From contig JADCCN010000002.1 of NCBI GenBank assembly GCA_020252645.1, forward strand, positions 496,001 to 560,000: 64,000 bases of DNA, written 5' to 3'. Position 1 is the first letter of the stretch, and each line of letters begins with the position of its first letter. The notes beneath the pieces were generated by a model. The model was not told where the DNA came from and searched no databases. It saw only the letters and a program-made list of their open reading frames with translations. This DNA is from Methylobacterium sp. (lineage in GTDB: Bacteria; Pseudomonadota; Alphaproteobacteria; Rhizobiales; Beijerinckiaceae). Shown in pieces: positions 56,097-64,000 of the stretch. The position numbers and the translations under genes were made by a program.

Positions 56097-57596
56097 TCAC
56101 TCCCGCAATTCCGGGTCGCTCCAGCTTCGCCCTTCCCGCTCGATCAGGGCGACCGCCTGCGCCGGCCCCGAGGTGCCGGCGATATAGCGGTGCGGCGCGG
56201 CATAATGCTCCTTCCAGCCCTCGATCATCGGATCAATGAAGGACCAGGCGGTTTCCACCTCGTCGCGGCGCATGAAGAGCGTCTGGTCGCCACGGATGAC
56301 ATCGGTCAGCAGGCGCTCATAGGCATCGGGCGTGCGCTCGTCGAAGGCCGTGTCGTAGCGCAGGTCGAGCACGCGCGGCACGAGTTTCAGCCGGCCGGAG
56401 CCCGGCACCTTCATCATCAGCTGCAATTGCAGGCCGTCATTCGGCTGCAGGCGGATGACCAGGCGATTGGCTTCCACCGCCGCCCCCGCCTGCCCCGGAA
56501 AGATGAGATGCGGCAGCTTGCGGAAGGTGACGATGATTTCCGAATAGCGCGACCCCATGCGCTTGCCGGTGCGCAGGAAGATCGGCACACCCGCCCAGCG
56601 CCAGGTCTCGAGTTCGCAGCGCAGCGCGACGAAGGTCTCCGTGCCGCTCTCGCGCCCCAGCTCCTCGGTATAACCCGGCACCGGCGAACCCTCGAGCGAG
56701 CCGCGGATATATTGGCCGCGCACGGTCTTCTGCAGCACATCGGCCCCGGAAATCGGCTTCAGCGCGCGCAGCACGCGCAGTTTCTCGTCGCGGATCGCAT
56801 CGGCCGTGAGGGTGTTCGGCGGCTCGATCGCGAAAAGACAGAGGAGCTGCAGCACATGGTTCTGCACCATGTCTCGCAAGGCGCCAATCTTGTCGTAATA
56901 GCCGGCCCGCTGCTCCAGCCCCACCGTCTCCGCCACGGTGATCTGCACATGGTCGATATCCCGCTCCGACCAGGAACGCTCGAACAGCGTGTTCGCAAAG
57001 CGCAGGACGAGGAGGTTCTGGACCGTCTCCTTCCCGAGATAATGATCGATGCGGTAGGTCTGGCTTTCCGGCAGCACCGCCGCCACCGCCTCGTTGATGG
57101 CGCGGGCCGAGGCGAGATCCTGCCCCAGCGGCTTTTCGAGCACGAGGCGCGTTCCCCCTTCGAGCAAGCCGGCCGATTTCAGCGCGCGGCTCGCAGGGAT
57201 GAAGCGATCCGGCGGGGTCGCAAGATAGAACGCACGCACACGGGCTGGGTCATCGAGGCGCTCGGCGAGGCCGGAAAGGCTTTGGGCATCGGCGATATCC
57301 GCCTTCACGAATTCCACGATCGGCAACAGGCGGCGCACATCCTCGTCCGCCACGCCATGCGCGCGCAGCTTCGTGCCGAGATGCTCCTTCAGCGCCTCCG
57401 GGCTGTCGCCGCTGCGCACGACGCCGGTGATGCGGCTGCCCTCGGGCAGAACACCCTCCGCCGCGCGACGCGCCAGCGCCGGAAACAGCTTGCGCAGCGC
57501 GAGATCCCCCGTCGCGCCCACCAGAACGAGATCGAAGAGCGGCACCGGGGTGCGCTCCGGCAGGATGGGAAGGCGGCGTTCGACCATGAGGGGCAT
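56097..57596 (-). CDS. zwf: Glucose-6-phosphate 1-dehydrogenase
   Basis: First oxidative pentose phosphate / Entner-Doudoroff enzyme, 499 residues. NAD(P) motif GATGDLA (27-33), EKPLG (154-158) and the active-site motif RIDHYLGKE (182-190) are complete. The ATG at 57596 follows GAAGGAC; an ATG three codons later is possible. A HexR-like operator lies about 95 bp upstream. Confidence 0.96.
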   Translation of the reverse strand: MPLMVERRLPILPERTPVPLFDLVLVGATGDLALRKLFPALARRAAEGVLPEGSRITGVVRSGDSPEALKEHLGTKLRAHGVADEDVRRLLPIVEFVKADIADAQSLSGLAERLDDPARVRAFYLATPPDRFIPASRALKSAGLLEGGTRLVLEKPLGQDLASARAINEAVAAVLPESQTYRIDHYLGKETVQNLLVLRFANTLFERSWSERDIDHVQITVAETVGLEQRAGYYDKIGALRDMVQNHVLQLLCLFAIEPPNTLTADAIRDEKLRVLRALKPISGADVLQKTVRGQYIRGSLEGSPVPGYTEELGRESGTETFVALRCELETWRWAGVPIFLRTGKRMGSRYSEIIVTFRKLPHLIFPGQAGAAVEANRLVIRLQPNDGLQLQLMMKVPGSGRLKLVPRVLDLRYDTAFDERTPDAYERLLTDVIRGDQTLFMRRDEVETAWSFIDPMIEGWKEHYAAPHRYIAGTSGPAQAVALIEREGRSWSDPELRE

Positions 57597-57689
57597 GTCC
57601 TTCAGCGGCAGGCTCGGCGCGGCCTTTGCGGGCCGTTCTGGCCCTTGTAACCCGACCAGCCGCAAATGGTGAAGCTTTGCTACAAAACA

Positions 57690-57704
57690 GGTAATTTAAT
57701 TACA
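57690..57704 (-). promoter_or_regulatory. HexR operator upstream of zwf
   Basis: Minus-strand TGTAATTAAATTACC, differing at one base from the palindromic HexR site TGTAATTAAATTACA known in gammaproteobacteria. It lies 18 bp after the hexR stop and in front of zwf, overlapping a possible -35 (TTGTAA). HexR releases such sites when 2-keto-3-deoxy-6-phosphogluconate accumulates. Confidence 0.75.
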
Positions 57705-57722
57705 ATCCTGCGCCCTGCCGGT

Positions 57723-58595
57723 TTATCCCGCTGCGCGCTTTTCCCGCACGCTCTTCTTGGCCCGCGCAAGACTCGTCACGCCCGCGTCGCCCCGCTCCAG
57801 AGCCGTCAGCACGCTGAGGACGTCGATGATCGCGAGATGCACGTGGCGCGAGAGCATCGGCGAATAGACATCCGCATCCTCCTCCACATCCGCGGTGATC
57901 GCGACATCGCAGAGCTTCGTGAGCGGTGAGCCGCGTGTCGTGAGCCCGATGACGGTCGCACCGACGTTCCGCGCGATTTCCACCGAGCGGATGAGATCCA
58001 GCGTGCGGCCCGAGGCTGAGATCGCGATCACAACGTCCTGCGGGCCGAGAAGCGCGGCAGACATCGCATGCACATGCGGATCGGAATAGGCGGCCGTGGG
58101 GATGCCGAGCCGGAAGAACTTGTGCTGGGCATCCAAAGCCACGATGCCGGAATTCCCCTGCCCGTAGAATTCGAGCCGCGGCGCTTCGGCCATCGCCTTC
58201 GCAGCCTTGGCGAGCAGCCCGGAATCAAGCTCCTCCGCGAGGCGCGCGAGCGCGCTCGAGGCCCGGTCGAGCATCTTGCCGACCACGGCCGAGGCATCAT
58301 CGCCCGGCTTCACATCCTGATCGACGAAGGGTGTGCCCGCGCCGAGGCTGCGCGCGAGGCGGAGCTTGAATTCCTTGAGGCCCGAAAATCCGAGCGACTT
58401 GCAGAAGCGCGCGACCGTGGGCTCGCTGACATCCGCCGCTTCCGAAATTGCCGCGATGGACATCTCCACCGCGCGGTTGGGATCACTGAGGATGACATCC
58501 GCCACGCGCGCCTCCGAGCGGGAGAGATGATCGCGCGCGGCCTCGATGCTCACGAGCAGGGCTTTGCCCGTCTCCGCCCTGCCGGTTTCGCTCAT
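57723..58595 (-). CDS. hexR: RpiR-family regulator (HexR-like)
   Basis: A 290-residue regulator with an N-terminal HTH_6 domain (about 12-85; AISEAADVSEPTVARFCKSL then GFSGLKEFKLRLA) and a C-terminal SIS sugar-phosphate-binding domain (about 125-260; EFYGQGNSGIVALDAQHKF and VVIAISASGRTLDLIRS). The position directly upstream of zwf-pgl and the near-perfect HexR site in the spacer make this assignment stronger than family membership alone. Confidence 0.88.
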   Translation of the reverse strand: MSETGRAETGKALLVSIEAARDHLSRSEARVADVILSDPNRAVEMSIAAISEAADVSEPTVARFCKSLGFSGLKEFKLRLARSLGAGTPFVDQDVKPGDDASAVVGKMLDRASSALARLAEELDSGLLAKAAKAMAEAPRLEFYGQGNSGIVALDAQHKFFRLGIPTAAYSDPHVHAMSAALLGPQDVVIAISASGRTLDLIRSVEIARNVGATVIGLTTRGSPLTKLCDVAITADVEEDADVYSPMLSRHVHLAIIDVLSVLTALERGDAGVTSLARAKKSVREKRAAG

Positions 58596-58694
58596 CCTGT
58601 TTCCCCTCGCAGCACCTTCGCACGAGATTACGGAGGGAAACTTTCGCCGCCAAGCCGGATTTCGTGGTTTTCCTACATCCTCATCCGCGGCCTT

Positions 58695-60062
58695 TCACCA
58701 TTGCGGCTCGGGCGTGGAGGGGTCGAAGCGCCGCTTCAGCCCGCTCCAGCAGCCGAGATAGCTCTGATCGATGGGCGCTTCCTCGCTTGCGAATTTCGTG
58801 AGCCTTTGCGGCAATCGCGTCTCCCACATGAAGGCCATGGTGCCCGTGAGCTTCTTCGGCACCATCGGTTCGTTGGAGGCATGCTCGAAAGCGGGCGTAT
58901 CCGGCCCGTGCGGCAGCATCATGTTGTGGAGGCTCGCGCCGCCCGGCACGAAACCCTCGGGCTTCGCATCATAGACCCCGTAAATCAGGCCCATGAACTC
59001 GCTCATGATGTTCCGGTGATACCAGGGCGGGCGAAAGGTGTTCTCGGCCACCATCCAACGCTCCGGGAAGATCACGAAATCGATATTCGCCGTGCCGACT
59101 TCGCCGGAGGGCGAGGTCAGCACCGTGAATATCGAGGGGTCCGGGTGGTCGTAGGAAATCGCACCGACCGGCGAGAAACGGCGGAGATCATACTTATAGG
59201 GATAGTAATTGCCGTGCCACGCCACGACATCGAGGGGCGAGGCCTCAAGCTCGGTCGCGAACATCTCGCCGCACCACTTCACATAGAGCAAGGCCTTGCC
59301 GGGCTTGTCCTCGTAGGAAGCCGCGGGCGCGAGAAAATCGCGCGCATTGGCAAGACAATTCGCCCCGATCGGCCCGCGTTCGGGCAGCGTGAAGGCCCCG
59401 CCATAATTCTCGCAGACATAGGCCCGCGCCGGGCCATCCACGAGTTCGCAGCGGAAGATCACACCGCGCGGAATGATGCAGATCTCGCCCGGCTCGATCT
59501 CGATCACGCCGAACTCGGTGGGAAAACGCAGGCGACCCTGCTGGGCGATGATCATCAGCTCGCCATCGGCATTGAAGAAATACTCATCCGTCATCGAGGC
59601 GGTGATGAGCGCGATATGCGCAGCCATGCCGGCCTGTCCCTCGGCATCGCCGGCGGTCGTCATGGTGCGCAGACCATTGACGAAGGTGAGCTTCTCGCCG
59701 GGAATCGGCACCGGCATCCATCGCATCTGGCCGATCGGCAGCGACGATTCCTCGCGGTTCGGCGCGGTGCGGATCAGCCCGCCGCCCAGCTTGCGATAGC
59801 GGCCCTGATGCTTCACGCCCGGCTGGATGCGATAGAGCCAGGAACGCTCGTTCGTGGCGCGCGGCGCGGTGAAGGGCGAGCCCGAGAGCTGCTCCGCATA
59901 GAGGCCGTAACTGCATTTCTGCGGCGAGTTGCGCCCTACCGGCAGGGCATTCGGCAAGGCCTCCGTCTCGAAGGAATTGCCAAAGCCCGACATATAGGCG
60001 AGCGAGCCCTCAACCGTGGTCCTGGCGCCGGCGAGCGGTGAAAACTGCACAGGCCTGTTCAT
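58695..60062 (-). CDS. hmgA: Homogentisate 1,2-dioxygenase
   Basis: Non-heme iron enzyme that opens the ring of homogentisate in phenylalanine/tyrosine breakdown; 455 residues. The iron ligands His349, Glu355 and His385 and the base His306 have exactly the spacing of the human enzyme (335/341/371 and 292). The N-terminus contains [19 protein letters not shown]. The downstream enzymes maiA and fahA are not in the window, so the pathway genes are scattered. Confidence 0.96.
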   Translation of the reverse strand: MNRPVQFSPLAGARTTVEGSLAYMSGFGNSFETEALPNALPVGRNSPQKCSYGLYAEQLSGSPFTAPRATNERSWLYRIQPGVKHQGRYRKLGGGLIRTAPNREESSLPIGQMRWMPVPIPGEKLTFVNGLRTMTTAGDAEGQAGMAAHIALITASMTDEYFFNADGELMIIAQQGRLRFPTEFGVIEIEPGEICIIPRGVIFRCELVDGPARAYVCENYGGAFTLPERGPIGANCLANARDFLAPAASYEDKPGKALLYVKWCGEMFATELEASPLDVVAWHGNYYPYKYDLRRFSPVGAISYDHPDPSIFTVLTSPSGEVGTANIDFVIFPERWMVAENTFRPPWYHRNIMSEFMGLIYGVYDAKPEGFVPGGASLHNMMLPHGPDTPAFEHASNEPMVPKKLTGTMAFMWETRLPQRLTKFASEEAPIDQSYLGCWSGLKRRFDPSTPEPQW

Positions 60063-60158
60063 CCCGATTACTCCCGATGCTGTTCGGAATCCTGCAGCGA
60101 TCCATGCCAGAAAGCGACGGCGCGGGCAAGAATTAGTTTCAGGTGAAACTATATGGCC

Positions 60159-61058
60159 TCATCCCACAGCCGGCGGTGCACCTAGATGCCTGGCGAGGAA
60201 GGCGAGGCTCCTGTCCCAGGCGAGTTTCGCCGCTTCCGGGTGGTAGCGCGCGCCACCGGTATCGTTGTTGAAGGCATGGTCCGCGCCCTCATACAGGTGG
60301 AGTTCGTAGGTCTTGCCGTTGGCCCTGAGCGCCGCCTCATAGGCCGGGATGCCCGCATTGATGCGCTCGTCCTTCGAGGCGTAATGCAGCAGCAGCGCGC
60401 CCTTGATGCCGGGCACGCGCTCGGCCGGAATCTGCGAGCCATAATAGGAAACGCCGGCATTCAGTGCCGGTTCGATCGCGAGCACGCGGTTCACCTGCCC
60501 GCCGCCCCAGCAGAAGCCTATCGCGCCGACCTTGCCGGTCGATTGCGGGTGGGAAGCGAGGAAGCGCACCGCCGCCGCGCAGCGCCCCGCCGCGACATCC
60601 GGGTTCAGCGTGCCGAACATCGACCGGGCCTGATCCTCGTTCGCCGGCGTGCCGCCCTCCGGCGAGAGCGCATCGATGCCGAGCGTGAGATGGCCCGCGA
60701 GCGCGCCGCGCCGGGTCATGTCACGGATATGCGGGTTGAGACCACGATTTTCATGGATCATCAGCAAAGCCGGGCGCTTCACCCCGCCCTTCGGTGCCAC
60801 GAGATAGCCCGTGAGCCCGGCATCGGAGCCGGGGATCGCCACGCCATCCTCATAAGCAAGGCGCGGATCGTCCGGCTTCACGGTTTCGGCAAGCGCGTAG
60901 TTGCTCTGGAGCATCGGCAGAAAGGCCGCCGCCGCGGCCGTCGAGCCCGCGATCTGCGTGAGCCGCTCCATGAAGGCGCGGCGATCCATGCCGCCATGCG
61001 TGAAGCGATCATAGAGCCGGATGACCTCTTCCGGCACGTTGGTCCTGTCGGCAGCCAT
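60159..61058 (-). CDS. Dienelactone hydrolase family protein, probably exported
   Basis: A 299-residue alpha/beta hydrolase. The catalytic triad is Cys183 (GFCWGGG), Asp230 and His261 (ADHAFNN), typical of the dienelactone hydrolase family. Residues 25-60 look like an export signal preceded by DRRAFMERL and then a hydrophobic AAAAAFLPML run, a Tat-like arrangement without the full twin-arginine motif (here only one RR at 26-27). It starts upstream of and on the same strand as hmgA, separated by 96 bp. Substrate unknown. Confidence 0.88.
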   Translation of the reverse strand: MAADRTNVPEEVIRLYDRFTHGGMDRRAFMERLTQIAGSTAAAAAFLPMLQSNYALAETVKPDDPRLAYEDGVAIPGSDAGLTGYLVAPKGGVKRPALLMIHENRGLNPHIRDMTRRGALAGHLTLGIDALSPEGGTPANEDQARSMFGTLNPDVAAGRCAAAVRFLASHPQSTGKVGAIGFCWGGGQVNRVLAIEPALNAGVSYYGSQIPAERVPGIKGALLLHYASKDERINAGIPAYEAALRANGKTYELHLYEGADHAFNNDTGGARYHPEAAKLAWDRSLAFLARHLGAPPAVG

Positions 61059-61155
61059 CGTTCTTTCCCGGTTATTCTTCCAGCCTGACGCTAACGCGGG
61101 AGGGGCGGAAACCGGAAGCGGTAGTTCATTGTTGGATCATCACATTTTCGGCAAC

Positions 61156-61177
61156 AAAAAAGCGGCCCGGAGGCCGC
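61156..61177 (-). terminator. Rho-independent terminator after rplS
   Basis: Minus-strand stem GCGGCC / GGCCGC with a four-base loop, followed by six Ts. It lies 27 bp after the rplS stop and should end the rpsP-rplS operon. Confidence 0.88.
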
Positions 61178-61203
61178 CTGAATATCTGTCCGAACCCCAG
61201 GCC

Positions 61204-61578
61204 TCAGCCCTGGCTGCGGGGCTCGACGCGCTCGGCGATGCGGGCCGACTTGCCGCGGCGATCGCGCAGGTAATAGAGCTTCGCGCGGCGCACCTTGCCC
61301 TTGCGGACAACCTTGATGGAGTCGATGTTCGGCGAATAGACCGGAAACACGCGCTCCACGCCTTCGCCATAGGAGATCTTGCGCACCGTGAAGCTCTCCT
61401 GGAAGCCGCCACCCGAACGCGCAATGCATACGCCTTCATAGGCCTGCACGCGGGTGCGGTCGCCTTCCTTCACCTTCACGTTGACGATGACGGTGTCGCC
61501 GGGGCGGAATTCGGGAATGTTCTTTTCGCCCAGAACGCGGGCGGCTTCTTCCTGATCGAGTTGAGCGAGAATATCCAT
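61204..61578 (-). CDS. rplS: 50S ribosomal protein L19
   Basis: A 124-residue ribosomal protein at the 30S/50S interface. [20 protein letters not shown] and [20 protein letters not shown] are the family segments. The ATG at 61578 is the usual start ([15 protein letters not shown]). Last gene of the operon, 98 bp after trmD. Confidence 0.97.
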   Translation of the reverse strand: MDILAQLDQEEAARVLGEKNIPEFRPGDTVIVNVKVKEGDRTRVQAYEGVCIARSGGGFQESFTVRKISYGEGVERVFPVYSPNIDSIKVVRKGKVRRAKLYYLRDRRGKSARIAERVEPRSQG

Positions 61579-61676
61579 GGGCGGGAACCTTTTTCCGGTT
61601 TTGGCTCTGATGGCCAAGCGTTTCGGGACGCTGTTCTGAGTTGAGGAGCGGCGCATACAGCAAGGCCGCTGCTTTG

Positions 61677-62378
61677 TCACCCCTCGGGCGGGATTTTTCG
61701 CGCGAAGAGATCCGGCCGGCGCGCTTTCGTGAGCCTTTCCGCCTCGGCCCGCCGCCATTGGGCGATGGAGGCGTGATTGCCGGAGGTGAGCACTTCGGGG
61801 ATGGCCCGCCCCTCGAAATCGCGGGGCCTGGTGTAATGCGGATATTCCAGAAGGCCATTCTCATGGCTCTCCTCGATATCCGAACCCTCCCCGCCCATCA
61901 CGCCCGGCAGCAGGCGGATGATGGCATCGAGCACAACCTGGGCCGCGACCTCGCCGCCCGAGAGCACGTAATCACCGATGGAGAGTTCCGTGAGGCCGCG
62001 CGCCTCGATCACGCGCTCATCGACGCCCTCGAACCGCCCGCAAACAAACACCGCCCCCGGCCCGTTCGCGAGTTCCCGCGCAAGGCCCTGATCGAACACC
62101 CGCCCCCGCGGCGAGAGCAGGAAACGGGGGCGCGGATCATCCGCCGCAACCACGGCATCGATCGCTGCCGCCAGCACATCCGCGCGGATCACCATGCCGG
62201 GACCGCCGCCCGCCGGCGTATCATCCACCGCGCGATGCTTCCCGCGACCATGATCGCGGATGTCCTTCACCTGAAGCGACCACGCACCCTTTCGGAGTGC
62301 TTCGCCCGCCAGCGAATGACCCAGCGTGCCCGGAAACATTTCCGGCATCAGGGTCAGCACGGTCGCAGCGAAGCCCAT
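61677..62378 (-). CDS. trmD: tRNA (guanine-37-N1)-methyltransferase
   Basis: A 233-residue SPOUT methyltransferase that modifies G37 of tRNAs reading CNN codons. Motifs are [28 protein letters not shown] and the trefoil-knot segment [16 protein letters not shown]. It starts three bases after the HAD gene. Confidence 0.96.
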   Translation of the reverse strand: MGFAATVLTLMPEMFPGTLGHSLAGEALRKGAWSLQVKDIRDHGRGKHRAVDDTPAGGGPGMVIRADVLAAAIDAVVAADDPRPRFLLSPRGRVFDQGLARELANGPGAVFVCGRFEGVDERVIEARGLTELSIGDYVLSGGEVAAQVVLDAIIRLLPGVMGGEGSDIEESHENGLLEYPHYTRPRDFEGRAIPEVLTSGNHASIAQWRRAEAERLTKARRPDLFARKIPPEG

Positions 62379-62381
62379 GGC

Positions 62382-63035
62382 TCAGCCAAGGCGCAAATCG
62401 AGGCTCGCGAAATCCGGCGCGAGCGCGATCACATGGTCGAAATGTGCGAAGGTCTCGGCCGGGGCGGTCGTCAGCAGCACCACCGCGCGCATGCCGGCGC
62501 GGCGCGCGGCTTCCACGCCCAAAGGCGCATCCTCGAAAACGAGGCATTCCTCCGGAGCCACGCCCATCCGCTCGGCGGCCGCGAGGAACATGTCCGGATG
62601 CGGCTTGCCGCGAAAGCCCTGCGAGGGCGAGACAATCGTGCGGAAGCGATGACGCAAACCGAGGCCATCCAGCGTGAATTCCACATTGCCCGGCGGTGCC
62701 GCCGTGCCCACGGCAATCGGCAACCCGTGGGCATCCGCCTGATCGAGCAGCGGCAGCAAGCCGGCCATCGGTGCAAGATGCGGGCGATAGAGCGCGCGGT
62801 AAATCACTTCCTTCGCGTCTTCCAGCGCAACCAGCTCCTCGCGCGACTTGCCCGGGAACATCTCGCCGATGATCTCCGGCCCCGAGCGGCCCGCCGTCCT
62901 GCCGAAGAAACCCGTGCGATCGAAAGGCAGGCCGAGATCGGCATGCCATTTCTCCCATGAATCATCATGGAAGCGCATGTTGTCGACCAGCGTGCCATCC
63001 ATATCGAAGATGAGGCCGCAAACGGGCTTCGTCAT
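62382..63035 (-). CDS. HAD-superfamily phosphatase
   Basis: A 217-residue HAD hydrolase with nucleophile Asp11 and acid/base Asp13 (FDMDGTLVDN), a cap domain, and later motifs KPHPDMFLAAAERMG and LVFEDAPLGVEAARRAGM. It resembles sugar-phosphatase or beta-phosphoglucomutase-like members. It overlaps rimM by four bases and precedes trmD by three, so it is firmly inside the rpsP-rimM-trmD-rplS operon, where most bacteria have no such gene. Substrate unknown. Confidence 0.9.
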   Translation of the reverse strand: MTKPVCGLIFDMDGTLVDNMRFHDDSWEKWHADLGLPFDRTGFFGRTAGRSGPEIIGEMFPGKSREELVALEDAKEVIYRALYRPHLAPMAGLLPLLDQADAHGLPIAVGTAAPPGNVEFTLDGLGLRHRFRTIVSPSQGFRGKPHPDMFLAAAERMGVAPEECLVFEDAPLGVEAARRAGMRAVVLLTTAPAETFAHFDHVIALAPDFASLDLRLG

Positions 63036-63619
63036 GCATCCTCCTCAGGGTCCTGCGGCGCCTTTTCGGGCCCCGCGAGGAAAGCCGGGTCGATCACCAC
63101 GCGGCGGCCCGGCACGTCCAGCACTGGCACGGCGATTTTCGTGAAGGGCAAGAGCAAGGTCGCCCCGCCCGCGACGGGGCGGATGACCAGCAGATCGCCC
63201 GCGCCGTGATTGTGGATCTCGAGGATGGTGCCGATCGCGTTCCCCTCGCCATCCGTCACCGGCAGGCCGAGGAGATCGGCGTGGTAGAACTCGTCCTCGT
63301 CATCCGTGCCGGGGAGGTTTTCACGGTCGATCACGAGGCTCTGGCCCGTGAGCGCCCTCACGGCATCGCGATCCGCGAGGCCCTTGAAGCGCACCACGAC
63401 CATGTCGTCTTTCAGCGGGCGCCCATCGACAATTTCCAGCGCGCGCCCGTCCGGCAGGAAGAGCGGGCCGTAATCGCCGATGGCCAATGGGTCGGCCGTG
63501 AAGCTCTTCACGCGGCATTCGCCCTTGACACCATGCGGCGCGCCGATGGTCGCGACGATGAGCCGCTTTTCGGGCGGGGGCATCACGGGGGGCAATGTCG
63601 GCTGGTCGGATCGAGGCAT
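63032..63619 (-). CDS. rimM: 16S rRNA processing protein RimM
   Basis: A 195-residue 30S maturation factor. N-terminal RimM domain (IVATIGAPHGVKGECRVKSF) and PRC-barrel domain (about 110-180, EFYHADLLGLPVTDGEGN) are both visible, with an acidic tail. The ATG at 63619 follows AGGAAG. It is separated from rpsP by a 117-bp spacer that contains a repeat. Confidence 0.95.
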   Translation of the reverse strand: MPRSDQPTLPPVMPPPEKRLIVATIGAPHGVKGECRVKSFTADPLAIGDYGPLFLPDGRALEIVDGRPLKDDMVVVRFKGLADRDAVRALTGQSLVIDRENLPGTDDEDEFYHADLLGLPVTDGEGNAIGTILEIHNHGAGDLLVIRPVAGGATLLLPFTKIAVPVLDVPGRRVVIDPAFLAGPEKAPQDPEEDA

Positions 63620-63630
63620 GGAAACTTCCT

Positions 63631-63719
63631 GTCCTTGCGAGAAGCGGGAGCGACGAAGCAATCCAGCCTTCGCCGGAAGATGGATTGCCGCGTCGGGCTC
63701 TCGCCCTCCTCGCAATGAC
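63631..63719 (-). repeat. gtcattgcgag-type palindromic repeat, copy 2
   Basis: An 89-bp element of the same type as 38531-38613, inverted relative to it, with ends GTCCTTGCGAG / CTCGCAATGAC and inner GCAATCCAG / TGGATTGC. It lies between rpsP and rimM, with the rimM ribosome site starting at its very edge. Confidence 0.88.
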
Positions 63720-63736
63720 ACTCGATTGGTCCGCCC

Positions 63737-64000
63737 TTACGCGGCTTCGCCGGCCTTCTCGGCCTTCTTGGCGGCGCGTTCCTTGGCCTTGTCGCCCGGC
63801 ACGGCCTTTTCCGGGTTGTTGCGCGGGGCGCGCTTCACGAGGCCGGCGGCATCGAGGAAGCGGAGCACGCGATCGGTCGGCTGGGCGCCCTTGGCGATCC
63901 ATTCCTTGGCCTTCTCGAGATCGAGCACCACGCGGCTCTCCGAATCCTTGGCGAGCATCGGGTTATAGGTGCCGATCTTCTCGATGAAGCGGCCATCGCG
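63737..64000 (-). CDS. rpsP: 30S ribosomal protein S16, N-terminus cut by the window edge
   Basis: The 87 C-terminal residues of S16. [20 protein letters not shown] at the start of the visible part and [20 protein letters not shown] are the family segments; the Lys/Ala-rich tail is normal for alphaproteobacteria. First gene of the rpsP-rimM-HAD-trmD-rplS operon; its start lies beyond the window. Confidence 0.96.
   Translation of the reverse strand, partial: RDGRFIEKIGTYNPMLAKDSESRVVLDLEKAKEWIAKGAQPTDRVLRFLDAAGLVKRAPRNNPEKAVPGDKAKERAAKKAEKAGEAA

Overview
The window looks like ordinary chromosome of an alphaproteobacterium, most likely order Hyphomicrobiales (Rhizobiales). The grounds are high GC, the order mdh-sucC-sucD-sucA-sucB-lpd, an F1-only atpHAGDC operon next to priA, an Omp19-type lipoprotein beside zapE, sdhCDAB, rpsP-rimM-trmD-rplS, a soxBDAG sarcosine oxidase operon, and many short palindromic intergenic repeats. 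I see no prophage, transposase, integrase of a mobile element, CRISPR array or plasmid gene. Genus cannot be read from the sequence.

Layout. 1-3074 (+): a catabolic cluster (aldehyde dehydrogenase, IclR regulator, class III CoA-transferase, NTF2-like protein). 3373-5218: secreted DUF4399 protein divergent from an ECF sigma/anti-sigma pair. 5421-10532 (-): sarcosine oxidase soxBDAG. 11063-15122: BolA, a CNNM/CBS transporter, and a thiolase-MFS pair. 15410-18864 (+): PBP5-like carboxypeptidase, EamA transporter, CobW GTPase. 18912-21811: acyl-CoA synthetase and TerC. 21885-25570: Lrp regulator divergent from putA. 25613-30932 (-): F1 ATP synthase with an ohr gene between atpG and atpD. 31173-36852: priA, xerC, DUF4337, DUF1624, AAA ATPase. 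36865-48403 (-): the TCA block lpd, sucB, sucA, a cupin, sucD, sucC, mdh, tetR, zapE. 48481-54620: Omp19-like lipoprotein, MAPEG, succinate dehydrogenase, DUF167, cytochrome P460, YggT. 54819-54894: tRNA-Ala(CGC). 55398-58595 (-): hexR-zwf-pgl. 58695-61058: homogentisate dioxygenase and a dienelactone hydrolase. 61204-64000 (-): rplS-trmD-HAD-rimM-rpsP.

Together these genes cover central metabolism (complete 2-oxoglutarate dehydrogenase, succinyl-CoA synthetase, malate and succinate dehydrogenases, oxidative pentose phosphate entry), ATP synthesis, and use of sarcosine, proline and homogentisate. Several conserved operons carry one extra gene: ohr in atp, a cupin in suc, tetR before mdh, an HAD phosphatase in the rpsP operon, and cytochrome P460 between yggT and DUF167.

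The most interesting non-coding signal is a family of about 103-bp dual-hairpin elements, seven full copies at four places, three of them as head-to-tail pairs, plus two 46-47-bp half copies. The hairpin stems differ in sequence from copy to copy yet remain complementary, while the loops (GTGGATACCGG-like and TTCNNTC) are kept. A second, unrelated repeat (gtcattgcgag...ctcgcaatgac) occurs twice. A near-perfect HexR operator lies just upstream of zwf. No clearly new multi-gene system was found.
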